Source: Chlamydomonas sphaeroides
Taxonomy: Eukaryota > Chlorophyta > Chlorophyceae > Chlamydomonadales > Chlamydomonadaceae
Reading direction: 5' to 3'
Length of the DNA stretch: 64,000 bases
Assembly (NCBI GenBank): GCA_001662425.1
Contig: BDDC01000027.1
Coordinates: 95,848-159,847 of the forward strand
Within the stretch, counting starts at the first letter, position 1. Every line of letters starts with the position of its first letter. The translations under genes and the position numbers were made by a program. Below, one piece after another: positions 44,001 to 53,438 of the stretch. The notes beneath the pieces were generated by a model. That model ran no database searches. It worked only from the letters and a program-made list of their open reading frames with translations, and was not told the DNA's origin.

Positions 44001-45151
44001 CAAAGCCGACCACGCACTGCTAGCAACCCCTGTGGTACCGGAGGCAGCTCATGCGGGTGCGCTGGTCAGGCCCGCTCCCCTCCCGCTGCCCCGCTGTCCC
44101 CCGGCCCGCCCCAGGTGCTGGCGGCCGACTGGTGCAAGTACAACGACTGCCTGCTGGCCACCGGCAGCGTGGACAAGAGCATCAAGCTGTGGGACGTGCG
44201 CGTGCCCGGGCGCGAGGTGGCGGTCATGGCGGGCCACAGGTGGGGGCCGGGCCGGGGTGCCTTCACTTTGAAGGCTTCAAAACCCCTACCTACCTCGACA
44301 TCGAACGCCAGGCGGGGCTGGGTTGCGATCGCCGGGTGCGGCGGGGCCAAGCGTGCCTGTCATGGCGGGCCAGGGGGGCGGCGAGATGTGGGATGCGCCG
44401 CGCAGGGGCTTACGCTGGGCAAGTGGGGCTCGACCGGACGTGAGGGACCGCGGTCGGCAGCCCGGGTGCGGCCGAAACCTCCTACGTTGGCGAGGCCAGG
44501 CGGTGCCGGGGGCGCAGCGGAGTGCGGCCTGGCCTCGCTGCGACGGCTGCCGTGGGAAGCTGGCCGCCCCATGCAGCCGACGGATGCACGCCCGGAGCGA
44601 GCGAGCACGGGGCCACAGCGGCTGCTGGAGCCGTCGACAGCGGCGCAGCGAAACCCCGAAACCCGAATAAAGCGTACCCGGTTTTCATGTTGCACTTTAT
44701 CGCGCCGCGGGCTTGTGGCCTGCCTAAGAGGCCTGCCAGCATGCGGTTTCGCGCGATCGACTTCCCGGATGCGGCGCATGAGCGCTTTGCGAATCCACGC
44801 GGTGAACCCCCGCCCTCTGCTGGTACGGCATGACACGGCTTGGCGTACCTCGCCCAAACCCGACCCCGCCCCTCCCCGCTCTCCGCCCGCCGCAGCTACG
44901 CCGTCCGCCGTGTGCTGTTCTCGCCACACGCAGCCAACCTGCTGCTGTCGTGCTCGTACGACATGACGGTCAAACTCTGGGACACGGGCTCTCCGCAGGC
45001 GGCGCAGGGGCTGCCGCTGCGGTCGTGGGACCACCACAGCGAGTTTGCGGTGGGGATAGACTTTTCGACGCTGCGCGAGGGCACGATCGCGAGCGCGGGC
45101 TGGGATGAGGCGGTGTGGGTGTGGGACCAGCGCGGCTTCCCGTCGCCATGA
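41045..45151 (+). CDS. PEX7: Peroxisomal targeting signal 2 receptor (PEX7, WD40)
   Basis: The model is join(41045..41173,41560..41685,42262..42327,42818..42963,43391..43502,44115..44239,44896..45151), 319 residues, matching the family's usual length. PEX7 binds the N-terminal PTS2 signal in the cytosol and carries cargo to the PEX5/PEX14 docking complex. The diagnostic N terminus is present (YSVKFSPYFPGRIAVATAQ then NFGIIGNGKQHVFE). WD repeats follow: DGLYDCAWSEANENVLVAA, DLFLSSSWDDTVKLW, VFLSASGDTTVRVWD, LLATGSVDKSIKLWDVR, LLLSCSYDMTVKLWD and IASAGWDEAVWVWD at the C terminus. Introns are long and several contain degraded second copies of the preceding exon's 3' end. The start ATG is preceded by an extra short leader (MGRCRTAFN) relative to typical PEX7. 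A TGTAA lies 153 bases after the stop. Confidence 0.95.
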
Positions 45152-45669
45152 GCGAGTGGGGCGTGGCGCAGCGAGTGGGCGTGCGTGCGTGTGAGTGTCA
45201 GGGTTATGGTGTGTGAAAGGGCGCGAGGACCGTGGGCGGTGGTGATGCGCACCAAGGTCATTGTAGCAAGGCCAGGCGCTGTGAACGCGCTGCTTGACCG
45301 TCCTGTAAAACCCCCGGGCTGTCCAATTAATCGGCACCGGGCCCGTGGGCCGGCCCGTACCATTCTCGGCCCTTGGTTGAGCTTGCCAGCCGACAGAGAA
45401 CACATACGCTTTCATTATATTCCAGGTTTCAAAGCGACCGACGCGCGCGCAACGCGACTTTGGTCCTGTGCAAAATGCCTCACGCACTTCTCCATTTGTC
45501 TAGTCGCTGACATACAATACTGTCATTTTACCTGCAACTATAAACATCATACGTCGTCGGTGCCGGCCTCACTCCGAACAGGCTGCAGACGCAGACTAGT
45601 TTGCAACTTTTGGATGCCCCTCTAGTGTAGGGTGCGGATGCCGCCCACGAAGGCGCCACCACGCTGAGC
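45152..45669. other. PEX7 3' UTR and PTP upstream region
   Basis: It contains the TGTAA at 45304-45308. AT-rich sequence at 45400-45560 upstream of the PTP ATG is the likely promoter. No gene is supported. Confidence 0.55.
45304..45308 (+). promoter_or_regulatory. Candidate TGTAA poly(A) signal for PEX7
   Basis: A sense-strand TGTAA 153 bases after the PEX7 stop, at a typical distance for an algal 3' UTR. Confidence 0.55.
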
Positions 45670-48600
45670 ATGCTCACTCGGCTCAAGGCGTTGTTCGCTC
45701 GGTGTGCGAGCCCAGCAGCAGCTGTCAGCAAGGAGCAGGGCGAACAGCAGCTTGAGGAGGACGGAGCCAGGGCGCCGGCGCAGCAGGAGGCGCAGCAGGC
45801 AGGCGCGCAGCAAAATGTCTACGAGCTTGCTTTCAGCTTGCTCAAGGCCAAGGTAGACGCCCTGCTAGCCAACGACCAGGCCCTGCTGAACGAGGAATAC
45901 AGCGGCCTACAGCGATGCGAGCTTGTGGAGACGGGGGACACCTCTTCGGAGGTCGCGGAGGCGACTGGGAACGCCTCCAAGAACCGCTACATCAACGTTC
46001 TCCCTTACGACTTCAACCGGGTCAAGATATCGGGCGATGACGGGCAGGACTACATTAACGCGAGCCTGGTGCAGGTGTGCACCCGGATGGCTGCTTGCTC
46101 GGCGCAGGTATCTCACCGCCTCCCCTGCGCAGAGTGCACCCGAGGAGTCGCCAGGCTGGTGCTACATCGCTGCCCAGGGGCCGCTAGCGAGCACGGTTGA
46201 CGATTTCTGGAAGATGGTGCGGGCTTTGCGCAACCGCAACGTCACTGAAGTTCCGCAACTCTATCATGCCAGAGCATTCGACGAGCTGTCGCGTGCATGC
46301 AGGTTTTCGAGAACAACTGCTCGATTTTGATCATGCTCACACGGACAGTGGAGAACAACCACATTAAGTGCGCTGACTACTTTAACCAGCGGCCAGGTCG
46401 GGGCCGGCGGCGGGGGGGTTGCCAGGGGTAGCCAGGTTGGCGCGCGGCGCAGCCATCCGGTTTCTCATCCATCGCCGCCAGCAAGCCGGGGTTTCTTCGC
46501 TATCGCCCAGCCAAGCCCCAGGCAGCGGCTCTGCACGGCACGGGGTGGTGACGGTTGCGCAGCGCATTTTACACGACCGCTGCTGCTATTTCCTTACAGG
46601 GGAAACGGCCAAGTTTGGCTCGTACCGGGTCACCACAACGGACGTGCAGGAGGTCAGCCCCGACATTACGAAGCGGACGTTGCAGCTCAAGCTGTACACG
46701 GTGAGCACTCTCTGGCCGGGCGCCAGCGCCACGGCGGGGCCTGCGGACCGTTGGCAACCCTACTACGGCTCCAGCAGCAGCCGCAAGTCGGCACGCAGCG
46801 CACGCGGCCAGCCAGGCCCGGCAGCCGGTGCCGCTTCAGCTGGCATGGGCTAAGCCAGGGCTCGGCTGGCGGAGCGCCCAGTGCGGCTCCACAGCCCCTA
46901 GGCGGCGCGCTGCGGACCCGCCCCGCACGATGCCACGCCCCAACAACAGCGCGGCGCAGCACCGCAACAGGCCGGCGGACGGGCGCCTGTCCAGCAGCGC
47001 GCTTGGCGCCAACCGCAGCACCGGCGGCTCAGCTGCGTGAAACGCGCTGCGCGACGCCCAAGCCCAGCCGGCCCGCGCTGCATGCTGTCGGCCGCTGGGG
47101 TTCGCTAGCCGTCCCAGCTGATGTTAGGGACAGGCAGGCGGCAGCGGCGTGCGCACGGGCTGCTGCCACCTGGAGCTCAGCCCTCGCAGCAAATGCGGAA
47201 GCCCGTGGCCCTGCGCACGTCGCTGCGCCGGTGGCTGCCGTCTGGCCAGGGTCCTGCGGCACGCGGCGCCCCCATCCTGCGCGCGGCCCGCTGGGCACCG
47301 GCGGTGGCGCTACCCTCCCACAGCCCAGCCCAGCCTCCGCGCGTCGCAAGCGTCTGGGGCCGCCGTGCTGCCTCCTGGTCCCAGTGCAGCAATTTGCATA
47401 ATGCGTTTTGTGCCCGTGCCGCCGCGCGCCCAACGCCTCCCCCTGTACAAGCAAGCGCAATAAAGTGCTGCAAGGGGGGTTTTCGGCGGCGCTCGCGGAG
47501 CCCCCGCAGCCCCTCCTCCCGGCGGCTTGCGACATCGGTCTGTTGCCCGGCAGCTCTGTGCCTACCCCGTGGGCGCTGTGGATATCCCTTTCCCTTTCCG
47601 TGCGTGAATCTGCACGCCCACCGCCACTCCTGCACCGCGCCCTGCTGCCTTGTCCGCCCCCTGGACCGGCTGACCTGTCCCGCGCGCTGCTGTCCCGTGC
47701 CTCGCCTCCCTCCCCTGCGCTCTGTTGTCTGCTATTCACACAGCGACACATCCTCTTGCCAATGTTTCCCTCCCCTCGCCCCCGCAGACGCAGGAGGTGC
47801 ACCAGGTGACGCACTACCACTACCACCGCTGGCCGGACTTTGGCGTGCCGGAGGCCACCGAGCCCATCCGGCGGCTGGTGCGCATCCTGTGGCAGACGCG
47901 CAGCCACCAGCAGTCGACGGTGGTGCACTGCAGGTGGGGATGGGGCGACGGCGGGGCGGAGGGGCGGCAGCGTTGCGGGCCGGGAATGGGGTGGGGGCCC
48001 TGGCCACCGCATCAGCTGCGGCCGGACGGGGCGGGGTGGAGCGTCAGGAGGCGTGGCGCCGGGCGGCGGGAGCGGTTGGGCGCGGGCGAGCAGCTGGGCT
48101 TCCTGGATGCGAGGCGGCGGCGGCGGCGGCAAGTGCTGCTGACGCCTGACGGACGGCTTGGGGCCCAGGCTGGAGGAGGGCTAGGCTGGGGGTGCAGCGT
48201 CACGTGCGCTGGAGAGCGGGCGGTGTGCTGGCACTCGCAGAGCGCTGCTGGTGCCCCTACTTCACGTCGCCGGGCTCGCTGGGGCCGGGTGGTAGCTGCG
48301 CTGATGGGTGGGGCGCAGCACTGCCAGGGGCCGCGCCCCCGCGTTCCGGGCTGCACGCGGAGGTGCAGTGCCCTCCCGCCTGCATCCTTGCCTCTGCGCC
48401 TGTGGCCGGGTGCTGCCTACCCCATGCCCCCTAGCTGAGGTCTCATGCCACCCCTCGCGGCCCGTGCCTTGCCCGCCCCGCAGCGCCGGCATCGGCCGGA
48501 CAGGGACGCTGATGGCGATCGACGTCATCCTGCGGCGCCTGTGGGCCATGGCGGAGGAGGGCACGCAGCCGTGCCTGGCGGACGTCAAGGCGGCCGTGGA

Positions 48601-49105
48601 GCTGCCGGCAGGTGGGGCGGCGGAGATGCGTGGTGGGAGGTCGCGCGCGAGGCGAGGGGAGCAGCGTTGTGGGGCAAGACGCTGCGCAAGGAGATCCTTG
48701 GCTTGTGCGGCTGCTGCGCTGCGGCGGCAGCTGGGCGGCCCGTCCCTGCGGCGTGCGATCGACGGCTATGGCTTCAACGCAACACATTTCGAAGGCGCAG
48801 GCCCTGATCGGTCAACCCGCTGCCCACCGCATGGGCAGTGTCCCTAGCCCGCCGCCCGACCTCATCCTTGCTCTCGATCCTCGTTCTCATCGTGCCCCTT
48901 GCACCCCACCTGCCCCACCCGCGCTGTAGTCGTGCACTCGCTCCGTCGGCAGCGCAAGGGCATGGTGCAGACGCTAGAGCAGTACGCCTTCTGCTACGAG
49001 GCGCTGCTGCAGGAGCTGCAGGAGACGCTCGGGCGCGATAAGCCAGCGGGCGGGGCTGCGGACGGCGCGGGGCAGGCGTGCCTGCCGGCGCCGTCGGGGC
49101 CATAG
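45670..49105 (+). CDS. Classical protein tyrosine phosphatase (single PTP domain)
   Basis: The model is join(45670..46074,46133..46216,46303..46396,46600..46700,47788..47933,48484..48611,48930..49105), 377 residues, phases consistent. It removes phosphate from phosphotyrosine through a cysteinyl intermediate. All classical PTP motifs are present in order: KNRYINVLPYDFNRVKI, DYINASLVQ, YIAAQGPL, CSILIMLTRTVENN, the WPD loop HRWPDFGVP (general acid Asp245), the P-loop HCSAGIGRTG (Cys276, Arg282; split by an intron after HC) and the Q-loop QTLEQYAF. The N-terminal 60 residues are Gln/Ala/Glu-rich and probably disordered. There is no signal peptide or membrane span, so it should be soluble. The C terminus is a short Gly/Ala/Pro tail. 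Strictly tyrosine-specific PTPs are few in plants and algae, most of whose tyrosine phosphatases are dual-specificity. Intron 4 is more than 1 kb. Confidence 0.94.
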
Positions 49106-50394
49106 AAGCCGCAGCCGCAGCCGCATGGCGTGCTGCGGAGCGGCGCGGCTGCTCCCCACTGCGGCGCGGCGGAGCAGTTTGGCCGGCCGCGGCTGGGCTG
49201 GTGCTGAGCGGTCCCGCTGCTGGGCCGGCCGCGGCCGCCGGCCTCACCATGGGGTGGCCAGAGCTCCGCTCGTGTCCGCCATTAGCGCAGCGCGTTGGGG
49301 CCGGGCCGCGGCTTGGCTGCTGCGGCGGCGCCATGTGAAATGGGCGGCGCCGCGGCGCTGGCCGTTGGTTAGCGGGTCGTTGGAGTTTGGTGGTGGCGGC
49401 GACGGGGGCTAGAGCAGCCCCTCGCGCTGGCCGCCAGTTTAGCGCAACGCCGGTATGCGCTACCGGCTTGCCGATGTGACTCTGCGCCCAGGGGCCTTGG
49501 CAGCTGGCCCCGGCTGCGGCTGCGGCAAGCGCCGCCTCCGGACATGTGCCAAGGCAGCCCTGGACGCCAGACGCCGTATCTGGCATGGGCGGGGCGCTCG
49601 CGGGTGTGCCTGCGGCCGCTGCGCGGAAGCCTACAATGCGTGGGCACCGGGCTGCTGCGCTGGGCTTGTTGACGGGAATGGACTGGCAATGACAGTGGTA
49701 GCGGCTGCCGCCTGCTGCCTGAGTGTGCGCGCGGTGGCGCGGGCGGCGCGCGGCGGAGACTGGTGGCCGAAAAACTGCTTGCCCTAACGAAATGCATGCA
49801 CTGCCTAGTGGGTAGGGGAAAGATGATACGCACGAGGAGCATGTCAAGCGCGCTGGTTTGTGTGGTTGCTCGGCTGAGTGGGCCCTCTGCGGTGGGCGCC
49901 GAGGCAGTGGCGGAGTGTGGAGGTCGTCTTGCTCACATGCACGACGTCCGCTCGCGCCAACCCTGCGCAACCTTAAACGAATCTTTACAAATGTGGATAA
50001 CTGCCCGCGTTCTGGGGCCGGGCGTGTGTAGAGCCTCGTGCCGCCTCTCGGCGGCGCCGTGGCTGGCCCCGAGCCGAGCCTTCCGCACGCGTGCGGCCAA
50101 GTGTTCCTAAGGGTACGTGCGAGCTATACCCACTGCCGCGCGCGGCGGCCCGCCGGGGCCGCGCCCACCCACACAAGCGCCCCCGCATGCTGCCGGGTGC
50201 AACGCTCGTTGGTGTTGGTCTGCCGCCTGGCGGCGGGCCGGCGGGCCCCTGCAATGCGCTACCCTGCGCCACTCTGCTAGCTACGTGACCTGGCATCGCC
50301 GCGGCGCCCGTGTCGAGGCCTGGGGCTCCTAGCCGCGACCTCCGCGGCCTCCTCGTGCCCGGCTCATGAAAGGTTGGCCTGCCTCGTGCGCGGC
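49106..50394. other. Convergent intergenic region between PTP and VHP genes
   Basis: No gene is supported. It holds both 3' UTRs. On the minus strand a TGTAA (plus-strand TTACA at 49985-49989) lies about 405 bases beyond the VHP stop. Cys-rich open frames at 49455-49787 lack any recognisable domain. Confidence 0.5.
49985..49989 (-). promoter_or_regulatory. Candidate TGTAA poly(A) signal for the VHP gene
   Basis: TGTAA on the minus strand, downstream of the villin-headpiece gene stop at 50395. It is the nearest copy noticed. Confidence 0.35.
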
Positions 50395-52893
50395 TTAGAA
50401 GAGGTTGGCCTTCTTCTTGCCCTGCGCCTGGCGCCAGGCGGGCTGCTTCTTGAAGGCGTCGCGGTCCATGCCAAACACCTTCTTGAAGTCCTCGTCCCCG
50501 AGGTAGTCCTCTTTGCGCGTGGCGTCGATGCCTGCGGTGGCGGCAGGGCGCAGAGGGCGAGCGGCGAGGGATTGGTGGCAGGGCGCGGGCGGGAGGGCAT
50601 GCGAGCATTGGGGGGGATGGGGCTGCTGCGGACGGGTTTCGGGCTTGGCTGGCCCCTGTTGCAAGTGTGACCGCGTTGTTCGGTCGAGGCTGGGCTGTGG
50701 AGTGCGGGGGACTCAGTGATCGCTACTTGGCGCGCGGGTGGTCTAAGGCAAGCGACTGGGCGGGCAGGCGTAGTACGGCAATAATGGAGGCACGGACGGG
50801 ATGCAAGTAAGGACTGCGAGCGGTGCCGCTGGCGCAGCCGGCAGCACTCGGCAAAGAGCGCTCTCGGCGGCGATGTGTCGAGTTCGAGCAGGAGGGGCGG
50901 GCTGTGAGGGCGATGGGCGTGGGCCGGTGGCGTGACGAGGCCAGGGAGCAGCGGGCGACGGCCCGCAGATGTGCATTGGGAAACGGACGGACGCTCGCTC
51001 TGGCTCTGGAATGGCACGACCACAGACGGCCTAGCAGCATCCCCACACGGGCACCCAGGACTGTTGCGCATGTTAAGAGCCGGCCACGCGCCACGCACCG
51101 TCCTCGAGGCGCAGCCGCAGCAGCTCCTCGTACGGCACGAAGTCCTGCAGCGGGACCATCTTGAACGCGCCCAGCTTGATCATCTGCAATCACGGCGCAC
51201 AGCAGGTGCAACAGCGGCGTCAATGGACATGCCGCTGGCGGTTGCGGCAATCACCGAAGGGCCGGCTGCTGCATGATACACGGCATGGGTACTCCTGGGT
51301 TGTCTGGAGCCAGGGTAGCCGCAGCAGGACACTCTCGGGGGAGGCGCAGGGCTCGGCTGGAGTGGTCAGGACGCAGCGCAGCCCCCCGCGACGACGTGCG
51401 AGAGGGGGCCGGGCAGCTGCGGTGCTCAGGCCAGCAGCCTCGGAGCGCAGTCCCGGCGCAACCCCGGCCCTCTTTGCTGATCTTCCGTTCAAACCTCAAG
51501 GGAGCCGCACCTGCGACACGTTGATGGTGTTCTTGGTGTCGTGTGCCGACAGCGGGGTCGCCTCGGGGCTGCGCGGCACGGCCGCCGCCTTAAGCGCCTT
51601 GCCCGAGCCGCTCATCGCGGGCGAGGCGGCGGCGCCGGGCGTCAGCTGCGGCCACGGAGCCAGGAGCGGGGGAAAGCCAAGTGGGCAGCAGCGCAGCATG
51701 CAGTGATGACAACAGCAGAGTTGTGGAGCAAGCTTCTTCGGCACGCTGCCGCCGTGCTGGGGGCATGCGCTGTGCCGGCATGCCGCGTAGAGGACCGCGG
51801 TGCCGTGGGTGGCCTGGGCGGCGGACGGAGCACGCGCACGAACTAGGGCCCCTGCGCCACTCGCCTGCATGGGAATGGGCCTGTCGACGGAGCTGAGCTT
51901 GTTGGGCGCAGAGGGCGAGGGCGGCGCCAGGGAGGTGCTGCTGAGCCGCCGCGACAGCTCCTGGGGTTGGGGGATGGGCGTGGAGGCAGGCCGGGGGCGC
52001 GTGACATGGGAAGGACCCGGCAGGCGGCGGTGGCAGCGGCGTGGTCCGGCATGCGAGCGGGAAGGCTGCGAGGGCCCGGCGCGCTGAGGTACGGCAGGCG
52101 CGGCCAACAGCCGAGGGCGTATGGTGCTGGCGTTCACTAGGGCGTCGGGGCACGAGCGCCGCTACCTACGCACCTGCACGGTCCCGGCGCGCGTCACGGT
52201 CGCGGCATCGTTCCCTGTGCTCGAGGCAGCGGCGCCGGACTGCTCGGGCTCCGCCTTCCCGGCACTCGCCTCGGCGGGCTCCTCCTTGGCGGGCGCCGCC
52301 TCCGTCTTTGCCTCCGCCTTCGACTCCTCGGCCTTCCGCTCCGGCTCGGGCTCCGGCTCGGCTACCTTCGCCGCCGGCTCCTCAGCTTTCACGGCCGTCA
52401 CGCCCGAGGGCTCCGGCGCTGCCTCTGCGCGCTCCTCCTTGGCGGCCTCGGGCTCATCGTCCGCCGCGGCCTCGGGCTCCTCGTCTGCCGCGGCCGCCGG
52501 CTCGTCAGCAGCAGCAGCCGCGGCCGGCTCAGGCTCGTCGGCGGGCTTGCTTGCGGCCAACTCGCCTTCCTCCTGCTCCGGCGCTGCCGTCTTGCTGTCG
52601 TCCTCCTCAACTGCAGCCTTGGAGGCCGGGGCCTCCTCAGCATCGCCGTTGGCAGCTGATGGCTCCTCAGCTTCCTCGTTTACTGCAGCAGCCTCCGCCT
52701 CCGGCTTGGCGTCAGCGACGGTGCTGTCATCTTCCACATCGTTCGCCGCCTCATCTTCGCCCTTCACGGGCTCCGGTGTTTCAGCATCGTGCGACGGCAC
52801 CTTCTCCATAACGGCAGCCGTCCCGTTCGGCTTGCCCGAGACCTTTGCAATCGCCTCAGCCTCAGGAACCACAACGCCCTCAACCTCGGTCAT
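50395..52893 (-). CDS. Villin-headpiece protein with acidic Ala-rich N-terminal region
   Basis: Five exons: complement(join(50395..50531,51099..51183,51511..51645,51865..51960,52174..52893)), 390 residues, phases consistent. The start is the ATG at 52893; the longer frame begins with GTG and is not used. The C-terminal 70 residues are a villin headpiece, an F-actin-binding module: FKMVPLQDFVPYEELLRLRL, then GIDATRKEDYLGDEDF, KKVFGMDRDAF and PAWRQAQGKKKANLF, with the conserved Trp and the terminal basic-x-LF end. The first 240 residues are almost entirely Glu, Ala, Asp, Pro and Lys (AEEPAAKVAEPEPEPE type) and must be disordered. A Ser/Thr/Pro linker follows (RRLSSTSLAPPSPSAPNK). No gelsolin repeats are present, so it is not a villin proper. 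It could tether or bundle actin through the long acidic arm. The second intron uses a GC donor (AG|GCGAGT). It is divergent from HUS1. Confidence 0.88.
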
Positions 52894-53438
52894 TCGCTGC
52901 ACCTGCGGTTGGACGAGGTGCGCAACCTTCGGCACGCAGTAGCTCCGATAAGCGCAGCAACAATATTGGACGTTCTAAAACAGGTGTATACATGCTAGGC
53001 AAGGCCCGAAGCGGAGCAGGCGCCGCGAGAGCAGGGAATCCCTTGCTGATCGTCCGCTGGCTGACGCTGAGCCGAGACACAAGCCCAGTGCATTGAAAGT
53101 CAGCAGTCTTACCGGTTGGGGACGTAAAAGGTTGGAGTTTAGCAGGTGCAAGGCCAAACAGCGTTATGTGCGGGGAAAGCGAGGACGATGATGCAGCGTC
53201 TATAATGTGTATCTTGCGTGCTGCAAATGCTTCTTACACGACCCAATGTTAAGTGCGGAAGTCGTGCAGCGCGGCTCATTCGGCGATTCCACGACTTCTC
53301 GCCGAAGGCCGATGGCATCCGGAGACGCGCACGCTGCACATTTACGACCTGGGAAAAGACATATTCTCGACTTGCCATTTGTGTGCCCTCCAGCTGTCAC
53401 TCGTCTGCCATCCGTGCTTCGCCAGGAAGCCCAGCGCC
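52894..53438. promoter_or_regulatory. Divergent promoter region, VHP gene (-) and HUS1 (+)
   Basis: The start codons are 545 bases apart. AT-richer patches lie at 52950-52995 and 53190-53245 (ATAATGTGTATCTTGC). No specific elements are claimed. Confidence 0.5.

Noticed and set aside
49455..49787. Cys-rich open frame downstream of PTP as a gene
   Set aside because: No domain, no splice-supported partner exons and typical shadow composition for GC-rich DNA.
52162..52935. Start of the VHP gene at 52935
   Set aside because: The first codon there is GTG, not ATG. The first in-frame ATG is at 52893.
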